A stretch of DNA of 64,000 nt, from the NCBI GenBank assembly GCA_035610365.1, contig CM069432.1, positions 282,294,709-282,358,708 of the forward strand, given 5' to 3'. Both the position numbers and the translations under genes were made by a program. The DNA comes from Aquatica leii (Eukaryota > Arthropoda > Insecta > Coleoptera > Lampyridae). The notes beneath the pieces were generated by a model. That model saw nothing but the letters and a program-made list of their open reading frames with translations. It was not told where the DNA came from and did not search any database. Below are positions 1-12,506 of this stretch, piece after piece. Within the stretch, counting starts at the first letter, position 1. Each line of letters starts with the position of its first letter.

Positions 1-2080
1 TATACGTATTTTGCATTACTTTGAATCCAGCCATAACCTATAATTTTATGCCCTTACCATTATTACTCTTTTTAACATTAATTAATATTTTACTTCCAGT
101 CAAATATATTATACAGCTTTCAGCTCATCTCGCAATTGAATTTTACTGTGTACCTTGACTTGATCCGATCGAGTTTCCCTGTTTCTTTATTAGTATTCAA
201 GGTCAAAGTTTTACAAATATAAATCGACAATTATAAGGTTACACTCCTCAAAAAAAAAGAATAGTATAATGGAAGTAGCATGATTACGAGCTGCTTATGA
301 TAAGGAACTTTAGGTTTCGGGTAGGTCTTATGTTCTTAATATTCTTCGACTTTATGCACGCTGAAGGTGCAATAGTAGTTGGTCTTTTACGGGTTTTCGG
401 TTCATTTTGTCTTACGAGTTTGTGATGGATGTGGCGGAAACAGATTGGTAAGAAAACGAGGTTTTCCCTCATCGATCGTCATCTAACGTAAAGACGTTTT
501 CATTTTAGAAATCTCTAATGATTCCGCTCGAATGTCGCATACGTAGAACAAAGTAGCTGGATATTTTCTAACCAAAGTCATAGAGTAGGTTAGTATTTAC
601 ACGTGGTGGATGTTTGCGACGTACCAACTAATTTTGGTTGTTTTAGCTTTCTTTCGGTCCTTCTTTCTGTCTTGCTTCTCATGGATTAACGGAGTCGTTA
701 GTTTTGCTTATGGATTAACCAAAGCGTAATTTCTTTTATGTGATGTAAGTCGACGGATGGCGTCTTATTGTATACTTTGAGTTCGCCAAGGATCAGTGAA
801 GTGGTGCCACATGCAAATGGGTATTCCCTAAGTAGTTTCTGGCCGAAAAGGTATTTATGTATCATATAAGTTCCGCCAGCATAATCAAGCGGGGAATACG
901 GCACTACCTCGACCCTCATCCGTTCACGTACTTAGGAGTATCGACTTACGATCGCGCTAGACTGCGTTGTGTCAAAATTTTAAACAACGTTACAATTTAA
1001 ATTAAATGTGTCAAGGACTGACTTCGTAATATCTGTGTAATTTCTTGCTAAATTTGTTCTCTCGTTAATACTCTACGCCTAATCATTATAATTTTTTTCT
1101 TATTCACTATCAATGCCAAAATTTTCAATCATTAATGTGTGGGAATCTGTAACTATCAGAGATTTGGAAGCTCGAGTCGGATTGTGTTGCTGTCGTAAAA
1201 TGAATTTCGACTAATTTATAGCAATCGTAAGCTTGACGTCAAGAACTACGGGCGGTTTTAAAATTTTACTTGCGGTAACGTATGTAACTTGCTACCGTTC
1301 ATTGTATTGCGGCAGCGTAATTAATCTAGTAAAAGCATATCTGCTTTCAGAGCCTATTTTAGACTTGGTTTAACACTGTGATTTAATTGTCTTTTTATTT
1401 ATGTATATGTAATTTGTACCAGTGGCGTAACAGTAAATACTCATCTTTTTCTTCGAGGAAACTTCTCTTAATAAATAATTGTTATTAATTTAAGGTATCT
1501 TTGATTTGGGAATGTACTTTGGGAGACCTCGGTTCTAGGATCTCCTTTTCTCCTGCATAGACATCCTAGGTTCTATTAATTGCAATCGGGCATTTAGCTT
1601 ACCTAAGAATTATCTCTTTACTTTGATCTTTATCCGACGACCATCTGCGGTGAGGCTAGCCAAAAGGTAAGCGTAACGTATAATAATTTTTTTCTCCACC
1701 TCCCCCATTGGAACGTGGCAGTTTGATGGGTTTTGCTTTGTGTTTTATGGTTTTATTAGTAATTGTTCGTGAGTAAAATTTAAACAAGATTTCTTATCTC
1801 TTTGATTTAGCTTATGTAGATTATTAGCCAATTTGTTTCGATCTCTTAATGATAGTTGTTTGCTTTTCTCCTAACTTTTTTGCTAGTGGGTTCATATGCA
1901 TATGGGGTCTTCAAGCCCAAAATTCTACTGATATAGAGTGACGTCAATGTTCGCATCATTTATGTGCTCAATATTACGTCGGTTGCGGATATACTGATTG
2001 TTCTGTCTAAATATTGCTAGGCATATAGTAGAGTAACAATATGAGGCAGCTTATATTAATAATAATTCGTTTGGAAATAC
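1..2080. repeat. Flank of duplicated unit A, no recognised gene
   Basis: This stretch matches 33,425-35,430 (unit D) closely along its whole length. It matches 24,826-25,500 (unit C) only at both ends, because C lacks about 1.3 kb of the middle. A 73-codon open stretch on the minus strand (698-919) is also open and largely conserved in D (34,024-34,230), but I do not recognise the peptide and its conservation may only reflect recent duplication. Its place downstream of the BEL/Pao pol fossil suggests that part of it belongs to that element. No host gene is visible. Confidence 0.6.
1136..1432 (-). repeat. Possible LTR-like block, unit A
   Basis: Read on the minus strand, this 297-bp block begins TGTTACGCC and ends CACACA, and has an AATAAA about 30 bp in. 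It lies downstream of the BEL/Pao pol remnant in the same orientation, where a 3' LTR would sit, and a purine-rich stretch lies just upstream of it. Unit D has a block of the same length at 34,462-34,758. No second LTR copy was found upstream of pol, so this is tentative. Confidence 0.3.
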
Positions 2081-2084
2081 GTTT

Positions 2085-2990
2085 GTGGTAGTTGCTTTGA
2101 ATTGTATTAGCTTTGATCTTTTGAGTCTCTTCTTGTGGAGTTAGTGGTTCTTCTGGATCAGTTGGCAGTAAAACTAAATTTGTTATGCTTCCTTTAAAAA
2201 GGTTTCCATCAGCTTTCTTGACCGTGGCAACTTACACTTAGTTATCGCTGCCAGAATGTATCTTAGTAATTTTTTATTTTGGTTTACCTGCCATTAGTGA
2301 CGCTGTTGTAACCGACTTAAGTATTCTGAAGACCAACGTTGATAACAGTCTTTTTTTTTATTTTTTGAAGTAATTTCTATCTGGATGAGAAATTGCTTGT
2401 GATGGAAGTAGTTACTGGATTTGGGGAAAAAACGACTCTTCCTATGAGAAAATGGACTGGAGTTAATACTTTAAATTCGATGTTATATGTAAAGTCTTCT
2501 AATGGGTATAATGGTCGGGAATTTAGACATGCTTCTATCTGATGTAGTAGTGTCGTTAGTTAAAATTGCGTTGCCAATTATTCATTTGAGATGGGGTTTC
2601 ATTAATTTTTCTTCAGCTTCCCATATTCCACCGAAATGAAAAGCTGCCTGATGTGCTATAAAATTTGTTTCATTGCCACTGTATAGTGTTCACAATGACC
2701 TTTTCTGAACGTAAAACTTCTATAAACTGCCATAAATGCGTCGGTGGTCAAGCTACTGACTACTTCTAGATGTATTACTTTGGTTAAAACCCATAGGAAT
2801 ACAGCATTGTTATGACCTCTTTCTTTAAAAGTTATTTAAATTGTACTTGCATAGTCTACTCCTGTGTGTAGAAATTGTGGAGATTACTCGTGATTTTACC
2901 TATGTTCGAGTAAATGCTGTAATTATCTTTTTTTAGAACATGTTCTGTTACCACAGTTTTATGTAGGTTTCTAAGATTAGTATGTAACTT
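2085..2990 (-). mobile_element. BEL/Pao retrotransposon pol fossil, unit A
   Basis: On the minus strand this translates in pieces to the integrase and C-terminal DUF5641 region of BEL/Pao pol. Recognisable motifs are AVHLE-like VIHLEVVSSLTT, HQIEACLNSRPL, LTPVHFLIG and, near the end, GSITNLVLLP. Only the 3' part of pol is present and it is multiply broken. Homologous fragments lie at 11,613-12,290, 25,500-26,300 and 35,430-36,300, each just downstream of an esterase copy, so it was in place before the unit was duplicated. Confidence 0.75.
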
Positions 2991-3227
2991 TAGATAATGG
3001 TCTTTGATCAGAGAAACTAAGTAGTTAACTCTTTTTTGAAGCGTTTTACATAATGTGATGATTAGAGACCCCTGCTCAAAAATTTTATTGAATTAGCGAC
3101 GCAAGCTATAAGTTTAATGATATTCTATATTTAAGTATTTTAACTATGGTTAGAGTTAAAAGATGCATTTTTTACAATTTGTTACGTCTAATGTAAAGCG
3201 TTTGACACCAAACTCAAAATATTACTA

Positions 3228-5215
3228 TTAGTATGTATTATAAGGTCTTCTACCGCACTTGCGGAAGGCATTTTCCCAAAATTGGTAAGTATTATAATCG
3301 GGATTTGATTTTACTCTTAATTCGTTTCCAATTTCTACATACTCTTTGTTTTCACAAAAAACTGGCCATTTTACGTTATCGATATTACTAGTGTCATCCG
3401 GTGTAGGATCTCTAAAATATAAATTGTACTGTGTTACAAATACTCTTAAAAATTTACCCTGTGGTAGCAAAATCTGTCCATAACTTTAACAGCTTCTTCT
3501 GCACAACTCGATCAGAGTCTGTCAATTTCGTAGTCCAAACCGGATTAATCGGGTAAAATAACTTTAACACTTCGCTGTAATGCCCGGCACCACCTAAATA
3601 CGATAAAGGGTTTGTTCCCACATAAGAATATATGTAAAAATAGACATTGTGTTTTTGATTTTGACATACTAATTCAGCCGATTTTCTAACTCCTCGCACA
3701 TCTTGTCCCATAAACTAAAAAAAAATCATAAATATGTGTTTTCATAACTTCAGTTTATAAAACCTTGATCCAATTAGTTTTATCAGTAAACGAAGTATTT
3801 TTTAAAAAATGTTCTTTTATTCTACCTATTGTACGATCAATGCAAGGCGACCCGTTTGGAATATTCATAGAAATAGGAATAAACAAAGCTGGATTTTCTT
3901 CAAAAATGTTTATATTTATATATCCGGGATCAATGTCTGTAAATTTAAAATAAAATTTGTATCAAATGTTAATGTTATACTTGCAATCGTATGCAAAAGA
4001 CCCTTCTTCTGTAACATGTCCAATCATATATGGAACTTTGGTAAAAACACCTTTCCGTAAAGCTTCGTATGCATGATCTGAAAAAAACGCGTTTGGACAA
4101 CGGTGTTCAATTGATGGTATAAACGGTACTTCGTCAAATAGTATGTAAGAACCCTAAGTGAACGCAACAAATATAATTTTGAACAAAATTAAAAATACTA
4201 CCATTATAGAAGCGTTAAATCCGGTTTTTACTAATCTATCAGCTGGAACCTGCCGTAATTTTTCAACTAAAATTGCAGTGTTTGTAGTGTGAATACCCAA
4301 ACCACGTCCCAACCGAAAAGCCATTTCTTTGGGATATCTTTGAAAAGCCCAAGTGTTAAGAGTAACGCCACTTTGACTAATAGCCCGATGAAATAATCCT
4401 CTACTTCTTGGAGATAACAGATGAAATTGTACGGATGCTCCTCCAGCGCTACCTCCAAATATAGTAACCTTAGATGGATCTCCACCAAAAACTTTTATGT
4501 TTTCTTGAATCCAAATGAATGCCGCCGTTTGGTCTTTTAAACCCATATTTCCAGGCGCGTCGTTATTTAAAGTACTTAAAAACCCAAAAACGTTGAGGCG
4601 GTAGTTAATCGACACTATCACAACTGGTTTTTCCATAAAATAATCTGAGCCAGTGTTTTGGTACGAGGATAATATAAAAGAACCTCCATGAATCCATACC
4701 ATAACAGGTAAGCCACTATAATTGCTATCATTAACCTAGGCAGCCAGTTAGTTTTTTCTAAAAATAAATTATAAAACTTACGACTAATGGTACCGAAATC
4801 TCTAAAGTTAAACAATCTTCGCTTCCAATTACGTCATTTCCCATAAATAAATCAGTTATTTGAGTGCATACGTGTCCTTGTTTGGTAGCATCTTTAGGAG
4901 TATACCATGGTTCAGGAGGTTGTGCTTCCTAAATTAAAATTTAAACAAAAAAATTTTGATTAATGTTTATAACCTTAAAACGCAAATCTCCCAACGGCGG
5001 GCGTGCATAAGGAACACCAGTGAAATAGTAATATCGCACAGAAGAATTAGCCGCGCGGCTATTTTTTATAGTTCCACATATAGGTCCATATTTTGTAATT
5101 TTTAAAACTTCACACTAAACAAACCATAGTACAAAAAACAAAAATTGTTAAAAATACTTACAGATTTTGTTGAAGCTAAAGCTTAAAATAGAACCAATAA
5201 CGTCAAGAACGCCAT
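3228..5215 (-). pseudogene. Carboxylesterase copy A, early stop codon
   Basis: This is a type-B carboxylesterase (alpha/beta hydrolase), which would hydrolyse carboxyl esters outside the cell. Eight exons: 5162-5215, 4974-5114, 4782-4928, 4202-4735, 3985-4153, 3764-3936, 3458-3714 and 3228-3411. They sum to 1,659 nt, i.e. 552 residues, the usual family length. Visible parts are a hydrophobic signal peptide starting [10 protein letters not shown], the oxyanion-hole HGG, EDCL, nucleophile Ser210 in GGSAGG, the catalytic-Glu motif EEG and His451 in GAGHYSEV. Codon 11, inside the signal peptide, is TAA where the other copies read TCA, so the protein should not be made unless translation starts downstream. 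The rest of the frame is open. Intron 5 is a GC-AG intron of about 48 bp. Nucleophile-elbow Glu is replaced by Gly in all four copies. Confidence 0.85.
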
Positions 5216-5990
5216 GGCACTAACAAGGAAAAATGTTTGTAATTAGATGTAAGTTCTATTTATTACAGTTATCTAGTTTTATCAAAGTACACCTTTTATT
5301 TAAACAAATATTTTATAATTAAATTTAGAATTGCAAGCTGTTTTCAAAACATGTCAAGGACAAAGTTGATTAACCTAATAAAAAATTTTGCGGCAATGTT
5401 TAACAACATTCTATAAATTTAAAATTGGTTTTAATTTATTTTGTCTTAAAATGTTTAAAAGTTACTAACAGTTAGCATTTGTGAGGGTCTTACTTTAAAA
5501 AAGGTGTGTTATGTAGCTTTGAAGTTGTTACACTTAGGGTGCAATTGTCATTACTGTTGAAAGATAGCCGGGAGTTGCAAACTGTTCCATATATTTTGCT
5601 TCTATCGAGATCTACACGTTTTTACATGCTCAAAAATTTCAGAACTGTAGATGTTGTATTATCGCCAATACCTCCAACGCATGTGTACCGTTTTTGTCTT
5701 TAGAAAAACTATCGATAAATCAAACAAAGTCAAAGGTTTTTGGTACACTCAGTAATCCAAAGAAATGAATAATACTTAAGTATCAAACCTTCGCAGTCAT
5801 TTAAAATTCTATCACCCAAACACTCGACAAATCAAATATAAACAAATTGAAACGTGAGACTTGTATACACTACACACAAACCGTCACGTACGCAGGTTGC
5901 AATTTATCACATTTTAATTAGTATTCGTTTTCCTGTGACATTTTGTAGGTTTGCTTCTGATTTAAAATAAGTCCTAAAAAGTACAAGTGC
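5216..5990. other. Spacer between esterase A and Tigger
   Basis: This is upstream DNA of esterase A shared with units B and C. I see no gene. The part from about 5,440 to the Tigger coding remnant may include the element's 5' end, but I could not define a terminal repeat. In B the corresponding block begins again at 16,357, after an extra segment with the macrodomain fragment. Confidence 0.5.
5269..5302 (-). promoter_or_regulatory. Candidate GATA pair and TATA-like box, copy A
   Basis: About 55-90 bp upstream of the ATG, two GATA-factor motifs read on the minus strand as AGATAA (5269-5274) and TGATAA (5279-5284), 10 bp apart. An AT-rich TATA-like AAATAAAAGG lies just upstream (5293-5302). 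The same arrangement precedes all four copies. GATA factors commonly drive gut genes in insects; the role here is inferred. Confidence 0.4.
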
Positions 5991-8347
5991 GCGTCAATTT
6001 TGGAGAAGAAGAAAGTCATCAAAACTGTAGAGAAAGGAAGCAAGAAAACGACGTGAGCAGTACTTTTACAACCATTACAAAAAAATAAACAAAAAAAACG
6101 TAAAATAAAGTACGAAAACGAATGACTAAAGATGAACTTCCTTGCCGCGAAAGAAGTCTGGTCATTTGGCTTAGACAGTGTAGGGAAAAATATCTATTAG
6201 CGAAAACTTGCTGCAAGACAAGGCAAAAGAGTTTGTAAGTAATCTGGGCATCCAAAACTTTGCGGCAAGTAAAGGGGAAAGCTTAGTAGTAAAAGTGGAA
6301 GTGTTGATAAAACTGTATGCTCAAATTGAAACAGCAAAGTGCAAACTTTGATAAAAGACTACGGTGCTCAAAATATATTTAACACCGACGAAACTGGCCT
6401 CTTTTTTATGTATGTTTCTATCAAGATTTTAACTATTGTTACAAGCTTTTTGGTTTTACGAACCTGCACAGCCAACTCACAATAGTCGGTGAGAGGAGTA
6501 GGAAATATATAAAAGATGTTTCAGGGCGCCAGAGCTTATCCCAAAGTAACTTCTGTCCCGCTCAAGACAGGCGGTAAACACTTGTAACACGATGTTAGGT
6601 TCGTAATCCTTATACTTGGCTGTTCGAGTAGCCAACGTTTGTTATTAGATAACGACGATCCGAAGAGAAAGGTATGTTGTCATAAAAGAACAAGTAACCA
6701 CAATAATAACTTTAATCTAGAATCGTTGATGATTATCACAGGTATATAAGAATTCTCATTACAGCAAGTCCGTAGTATCGGCAACACACAATACAGAGGT
6801 AAATTACGTCGACATGAATAGCGAGGTAGAGTTTATAGTAAATCTCATTTGTATACAGCATGCGAGATACACGAAATAATGATAATAAGTACGGCATTAA
6901 TATTACAATATCGTAATAAGTATTGGTAGTACACAGCATACGTAACACGAAATAAGAGGGAAAAAAATTACTATCTAAATGGTAATCCAATATCGTTCGT
7001 AACCACGAAATTAATATGTACAACAGTTTCGTGAGCGACCTTGTTGACCACGAAATAAAACACATAAAATCACTTACCATAAACACAGGAACTTCCACTT
7101 GTGCGAAGAAAGCGCTTTCCCCGACACGAATCCTGTAAATAATTTGAATCGCAAATCGTGTCAAACCAATGCCTCACGAAATCAAGATCTACAAAAATCG
7201 TTACTTAAATTTTAAAGCAAGCACACATAACACAACCCGGTAGTCGAATGCTGTTGTACCCCTTTTCTGTGGTTTAATTAGTTCTACTCGTAGGCCTTAT
7301 AAAAAGTTAGCAACGTCCCCTCAAAATATTTGTCGATGTTAATGGGCCAGATGGTGGTGGAACGGCCGGTGACGATTCGAATACTCCACACGATTGTAAC
7401 GAAGTCACAACTTTTCCTGGTAGAATTTAAAGTACAACCAGAATACCCCTATTTAGGAGGTAGCACATGGCGCTAACAAAAAGACATAAAAATTACCTTT
7501 AATCAAAGAAAGAACAAAAACCACTTACTCTGCGTGAATAAATTAGTTAGTTAAGAAGACTTCTATTTTCCATCGTGTCCCAACACGTGGATGATTTTAG
7601 AAAACGATTTCTCGATTCACGCAGACATAGGTTAGAATATGACCGATGTCAAAATCAAAATGCCGGTCTCTCGCCGGATATCGCCTACTCAATACAAAGT
7701 GACCAACGAACCCGATAGATGGCGTCGAGAAATATAAAAGTAATTTTTAATTAAACCAATATACAGGGTAATGCATTATTTAAATTTATGCACGTAACAC
7801 TACTAAGGATGAAAAGTGTCATGGTGGGAAATACAGTAAAAGAAGTTGACAGTTTTGCTTGCAGTTAACTTGGACGGTTCTGAAAAGTTGAAGCCTCTTG
7901 TCATAGGAAAAACTATAAAGCCGAGATATTTTCAAAAGATCAAATCATTTTCTAACACCTATCGTGCCAACAAAAAGGCTAGGATTACCACAGAACTATT
8001 CAATGAATGGTTGCTATCACTAAACACTGACATGAAATAACAAATACAACTCTACTTTATTCACTGTATAACTTAATTTCTTTGAATCTACCGTCACTAG
8101 ACCAAGGTATTATTCATAATTTCAAGTCGTTATACCGTAAGGAGAAAGCTATGGTGTAAATTTGGACGAGTATGTGCAGGTGGATGAAGATATTGCTGTG
8201 TCGAGATCACTTACCGATCTAGAAACTTTGTCCGCTACAAACAGTGACCAGAACAAAGAAGATGACGACAATACGGAGTCTTTGCGAGCGGTGACTGTAA
8301 AAGAAGTAAAAGCGTCATTACAGACATTACAAAACTTATGTCTTTAG
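5991..8347 (+). mobile_element. Decayed Tigger/pogo (DDE_1) transposase, unit A
   Basis: On the plus strand, pieces of a Tigger-type transposase appear in order. These are a CENP-B-like N-terminal region in several frames (about 6,000-6,330) and the first-Asp block NIFNTDETGLFF (about 6,370-6,405). Then come TVLLAVNLDGSEKLKPLVIG (about 7,850-8,037), LPSLDQGIIHNFKSLYRKEKA (about 8,085-8,150) and an acidic tail ending VKASLQTLQNL (8,162-8,347). The block with the second catalytic Asp is missing. Frameshifts and stops make it inactive. It is split at about 6,434 by a 1.37-kb insertion that unit C lacks. Confidence 0.8.
6434..7802. mobile_element. 1.37-kb insertion in Tigger, unit A
   Basis: Comparison with the uninterrupted Tigger in unit C (junction at about 30,451) shows this block is an insertion. 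Its ends are imperfect inverted repeats, TATTGTTACAAGC against TAGTGTTACGTGC, so it is probably a non-autonomous DNA transposon. A 142-codon open stretch on the minus strand (6,736-7,164), conserved in B, has no family features I recognise. The motif CACGAAAT recurs several times inside. The superfamily is unknown. Confidence 0.6.
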
Positions 8348-9694
8348 TTTTGAACATATTACATTAACGTTTTAAAATCCCGACAAAGTTAAAAAAAACA
8401 CAGCTTTTACTTCCACAAAATAAATTTAAAGAAATTCCGTTTTGAAAATTGGTTAGTACGTAAATGATTTCCAGTTAGTTTTTTTAAATAGATGCTGAAT
8501 ACGTATTAGAATAATCCACCGTTATAGCGAAAATTGAACTGTGTCTTTCAAACATCCACAGGTGTGAACTATTGACTACAATAATACAGCTTCTGTAGGT
8601 TACTGGATAAGTATCACAATTTACGGAGAAAATTATAATTCCCACAGATTAATACCACTGGGAATCCGTTCCAAAACTTCAGGAAACTCATTAAAACATT
8701 TTAAACGTATTGAAAGCAACATGGTCGACGCCATCCTAATTACCTGCAAACACCAACTTGAATTAGAAAATTGCATAATCCTGCTAGTAACTAAACAATT
8801 CTTTAACAGCACAATCGCTACAAGCGCAATAGAATTAACCGACGATGAAAATTAAATAAAAAGAAGAATTACTTACAACTTGGTGGATAGCGTCTTGAGA
8901 AAAGCGACAGTTCACAGCGATTTGAAGAATGCACGTGAAAACGCCTTGCGTTCGCGATCCCCTTAAGCAATTTTACAAACAGTGGCATCGTGAATTTTAA
9001 TTAGAATTATTACATTTAGAAAATGCATAAATAATGACATGTAACATATTCAAACATCAAAAACAGCACTAATTAACGTCGATGCTATAACTCACACAAA
9101 ATAAATTCAAATTAAATTGTGCTAAATGAAAATTGGTTGATATCGAAATCATTTCCAGTCGGTTTTTCTTCCTAAAACGTATCTCTGTTTTTCACGGAGA
9201 AATTATTTTTTTGCCAACACTGATGATGATGATGTTAGGGACCCAAATAGTTGTAAATGCTAAGGACGTATCCAAAAAATTAACATTACAGCGAAATTTG
9301 AACTGGACCTTCCAAAGAACGTAGCTTCTTCACACAATTCAGCGATTTATAAGAGAATGGATTTAAATTGAACCACTACGTTTGTCTATCAGAAAGTCTA
9401 CTTTTCTACATTAGTTTTAACAAAACTATTGTACGATCAGCGCGTCCTCGACCTAGCTTGAAACTAGAAGTGAGACAACGATCTTCTACAGAAAAAAAAT
9501 TACCAACTAATGAAAACTGCATACACGTTAATTCAAACACTTGGATACCTAGGCTTAAGAGTGTATACACTAAAACCGTTGCAAAAGATAACAATTTCTA
9601 AAACCCAATCTTAACTACTGTAAGAAGATCACTTGAATACACAAAATACACGTATTTATGTGGTCGTTATAACGAGAATTACAAACTTGTAAAA
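8348..9694. other. Spacer between Tigger and Tc1, unit A
   Basis: There is no convincing gene. The block contains a diverged direct repeat: a segment around 9,127-9,320 resembles one around 8,445-8,560. Unit A lacks about 57 bp of the first repeat relative to B. The same layout is present in B (19,286-20,655) and C (31,014-32,010). Confidence 0.5.
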
Positions 9695-9955
9695 GATTGC
9701 GTACTATACTCTTAAAGCCGCTCGAGTAATCAAAAATGAACTTAGTCAGCGAAATGTTGCTAGACAACTGGATGTGACACGCGCAGCGGTTTGGAGAATG
9801 TTCCAACATCGTGAGGAGACTGAAGCGTTTAATAAGCGACCTAGAAAAGGCAGAAAGCGATTTACAACGGTTCGTGATGATTGTTTCATTGTGTCAACAA
9901 CATTAAGAAATCGTCGCCTTAATGAGGTTCAAGTTCAACAATGATCTGTGAAATA
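9695..9955 (+). mobile_element. Tc1-like transposase N-terminal fragment, unit A
   Basis: The plus strand reads a paired helix-turn-helix of Tc1 transposases: LSQRNVARQLDVTRAAVWRM, then RPRKGRKRFTT and TLRNRRLNEVQ. The frame stops just after, and a LINE fragment follows at about 9,960, so the catalytic domain is missing. The matching unit C element (32,010-32,850) continues into the catalytic domain. Confidence 0.8.
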
Positions 9956-9959
9956 CGAG

Positions 9960-11602
9960 CAGTGACAATTAGACAGTGGTCAAGGGGCAATGAGGTATCT
10001 CTCTAGAGAGTACTGAGCCTCACGTGCATAGCTGAGGTAACCCCTGGTTCCCATATGACGCTTGCTGCAAAACCGTCCGTGCGCAGTGAAAAGCTGCATC
10101 CAAATACGGCGAATCTAGACTGGGAAGTCAATAAACATCCCCCAATCCACGGTGGATTAGCATACGCCAAGGACGAATGGCATGGGTTTAAAAGCTCTCT
10201 AGTATGCGATCTTTGGATACCAGGTGACCTCCAGAGTATATGGCCTTATCCAGTAAGAGGCTCTGCTGGATGGACAGTCATCCTTAATTACTCGTGGAAA
10301 CAATATGGACCCTTCTAAAACAAACAAAAATAAAAACAAAATGGAGGAAGAAAACCCCTCAAACCCAAAACCCAAACCTAAAGCCAGGGAAGCTGGCGAA
10401 AGCAGCGTTTCAGAGCCAGAAGGTAGAATCGAGAAACTGGTCAAAAATCGTCCGCCTAAATGTAGGCCAAAATAAGACAAGGTTATATGACCTTGACCTT
10501 GAAAAGATACAAGCACTTACTGAATGCAGGATACTCCAAAACCGAAGCTAGGAAACTTGCCTTCTTGAAGAAGGAAGAATTAATTGTTCCCAAACCGGGA
10601 GGTACTGGTACCCAAGCTCCGGTGCAAAAAAGACCACGGTCCCAGGACAAAAGTCGTCTTATACAAATGTGCCTTAGTAGATACCAAAATGGCGGTGATG
10701 TCCAGGAGATTTCCAACAGAACTGCCCAGATGGATCAAATCTGCTCGGCCATCATGAACACACTGAAGAAAAGGTACAATGAAACCATTAAACCTAAATT
10801 CCTCACCTCTGTGTATAAGGCGGGCTACCTAATGCTTTCATGCAAAGACATCGTCACAGTTGAATGGCTTAAGGCGGTGATAGTTAATCTACACTCTTGG
10901 AAAGGTTCAGAGGTGTGGGCTACCAAAGCGGCAGATATACTTCAGAGTAGTACCTTACCGGCATTCTTCCTCAACTCCTCTGAGATGTCGGCGGAGAGGA
11001 TATTACATCGGATCCAAGGACAGAACGATGGAATCAACACCTCAACCTGGAGGGTAATAAGGAAGGAGGCGAGGGGTACATCAGCACTTCTAATCCTCTC
11101 AATCGACCAAAATTCAGGTCAAACGGAATCCTTAAGAAATAAACTGTTCTACGGATTTAAAGAGGTGCCTATCAAAATAAGGAAACTTCATAAGCCACCA
11201 CTAAAAGAAAAATCAGTAGATTCTCAGGATGCAACACAGGAACAGAAACAGGAAGTGCCACCAGGCACGGTGAAACGACTCATCAGCTACTGCAAAGCCA
11301 ACAGGAAACATCTAATCATTAGGGAGAACGCCAAAGCCCACAACATCGCCTGGAGAAGCAACGATACCAATGACTGAGTTGAGTCACTTTATGAGTACTT
11401 ACTAACTACTAATATGGTGGTGGCCAATAAGGGTAATTGCCCAACCTTAATAAACGCTATAAGGCAAGATGTTCTAGACTTGACCTTAGTGTCTAGGGGG
11501 GCTTCAAATCTAATAAGTGATTGGGAAGTGTCTGGGGAGGCGTCCTTTTCCGATCACTGTTTGATCATGTTCAAGATGGGGGCTTGTTGCAAGATCAACT
11601 AA
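9960..11602 (+). mobile_element. LOA-type LINE fragment, unit A
   Basis: The open frame 10,487-11,377 (296 codons) begins with a gag-like protein carrying a DUF4780-type domain: RYKHLLNAGYSKTEARKLAF, then MSAERILHRIQGQNDG and LRNKLFYGFKEVPIKIRKL. It then runs directly into the endonuclease region of ORF2. EN motifs continue in other frames to 11,602: YEYLLT, NAIRQDVLDLTLVS and the catalytic SDHCLIMF. Compared with unit B (22,140-22,500), A has lost the start of ORF2, which fuses the two ORFs. The element ends abruptly at the A/B unit junction. Confidence 0.8.
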
Positions 11603-11612
11603 AAAAAGATGA

Positions 11613-12290
11613 ACATTGATAAAAGTCTTTTTTTTATTTTTTGAAGCAATTTCTATCTAGATGAGGAATTGCTTGTGATGTAAGTAGTTACTGGATTTGG
11701 GGAAAAAACGACTCTTCCTATGAGAAAATGAACTGGAGGTAATACTTTAAATTTGATGTTGTTTGTAAAGTCTTCTAATGGGTATAATTGTCGGGAATTT
11801 AGACATGCTTCTATCTGATGTAGTAGTGTCGTTAGTTAAAATTGCGTTGTCAATTATTCATTTGAGATGGCGTTTCATTAATTCTTCTCCAGCTTCCCAT
11901 ATTTCTCCGAAATGAAAAGCTGCCTGAATCATGATGTACTATAAAGTTTGTTTCATTGCCACTGTATAGTGTTCACAATGACCTTTTCTGAACGTAAATC
12001 TTCTATAAACTGCCATAAATGCGTCGGTCGTCAAGCTACTAACTACTTTTAGATGTATTACTTTAGTTAAAACGCATAAGAATTCAGCATTGTTATGACC
12101 TCTTCCTTTGAAAGTTATTTAAATTGTACTTGCATAGTCTACTCCTGTAGAAATTGTGCAGATAGTGTCACTCATGGTTATTTTTTTAGAGTTAGTTCTG
12201 TTACCGCAGTTTTATGTAGGTTTTAAAGGTTGGTATGTAATTTTAGATACTGGTTTTTGATAAGAGAAAGTAACTAGTAATTTGTTTACT
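11613..12290 (-). mobile_element. BEL/Pao pol fossil, unit B
   Basis: This is the same integrase-region fragment as at 2,085-2,990, here truncated at its downstream end by the unit A/B junction. It is broken in several places and non-functional. Confidence 0.7.
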
Positions 12291-12506
12291 GTTTTGTAAT
12301 AAATTAACTCTTTTTTGAAGCGTTTTACATAGTGTGATGATTAGAGACCCCTGCTCAAAAAAATTTATGAATTAGTGATGTAAGCTATAAGTTTAATGAT
12401 ATTCTATATTTAACTATTTTAACTATGGTTAGAGTTAGAAGATACATTTTTTACAATATGTTACGTCTAATGTAAAACGTTTGACACCAAACTCAAAATA
12501 TTATTA

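Noticed and set aside
3765-4060. Plus-strand open frames opposite the esterase exons (also at 13,087, 27,128, 37,134)
   Set aside because: They are antisense shadows of exons 5-6, which have clear splice sites and protein motifs on the minus strand.
6736-7164. 142-codon open frame on the minus strand (also 17,659-18,087)
   Set aside because: It lies inside a probable non-autonomous insertion, shows no family motif, and its conservation is explained by recent duplication.
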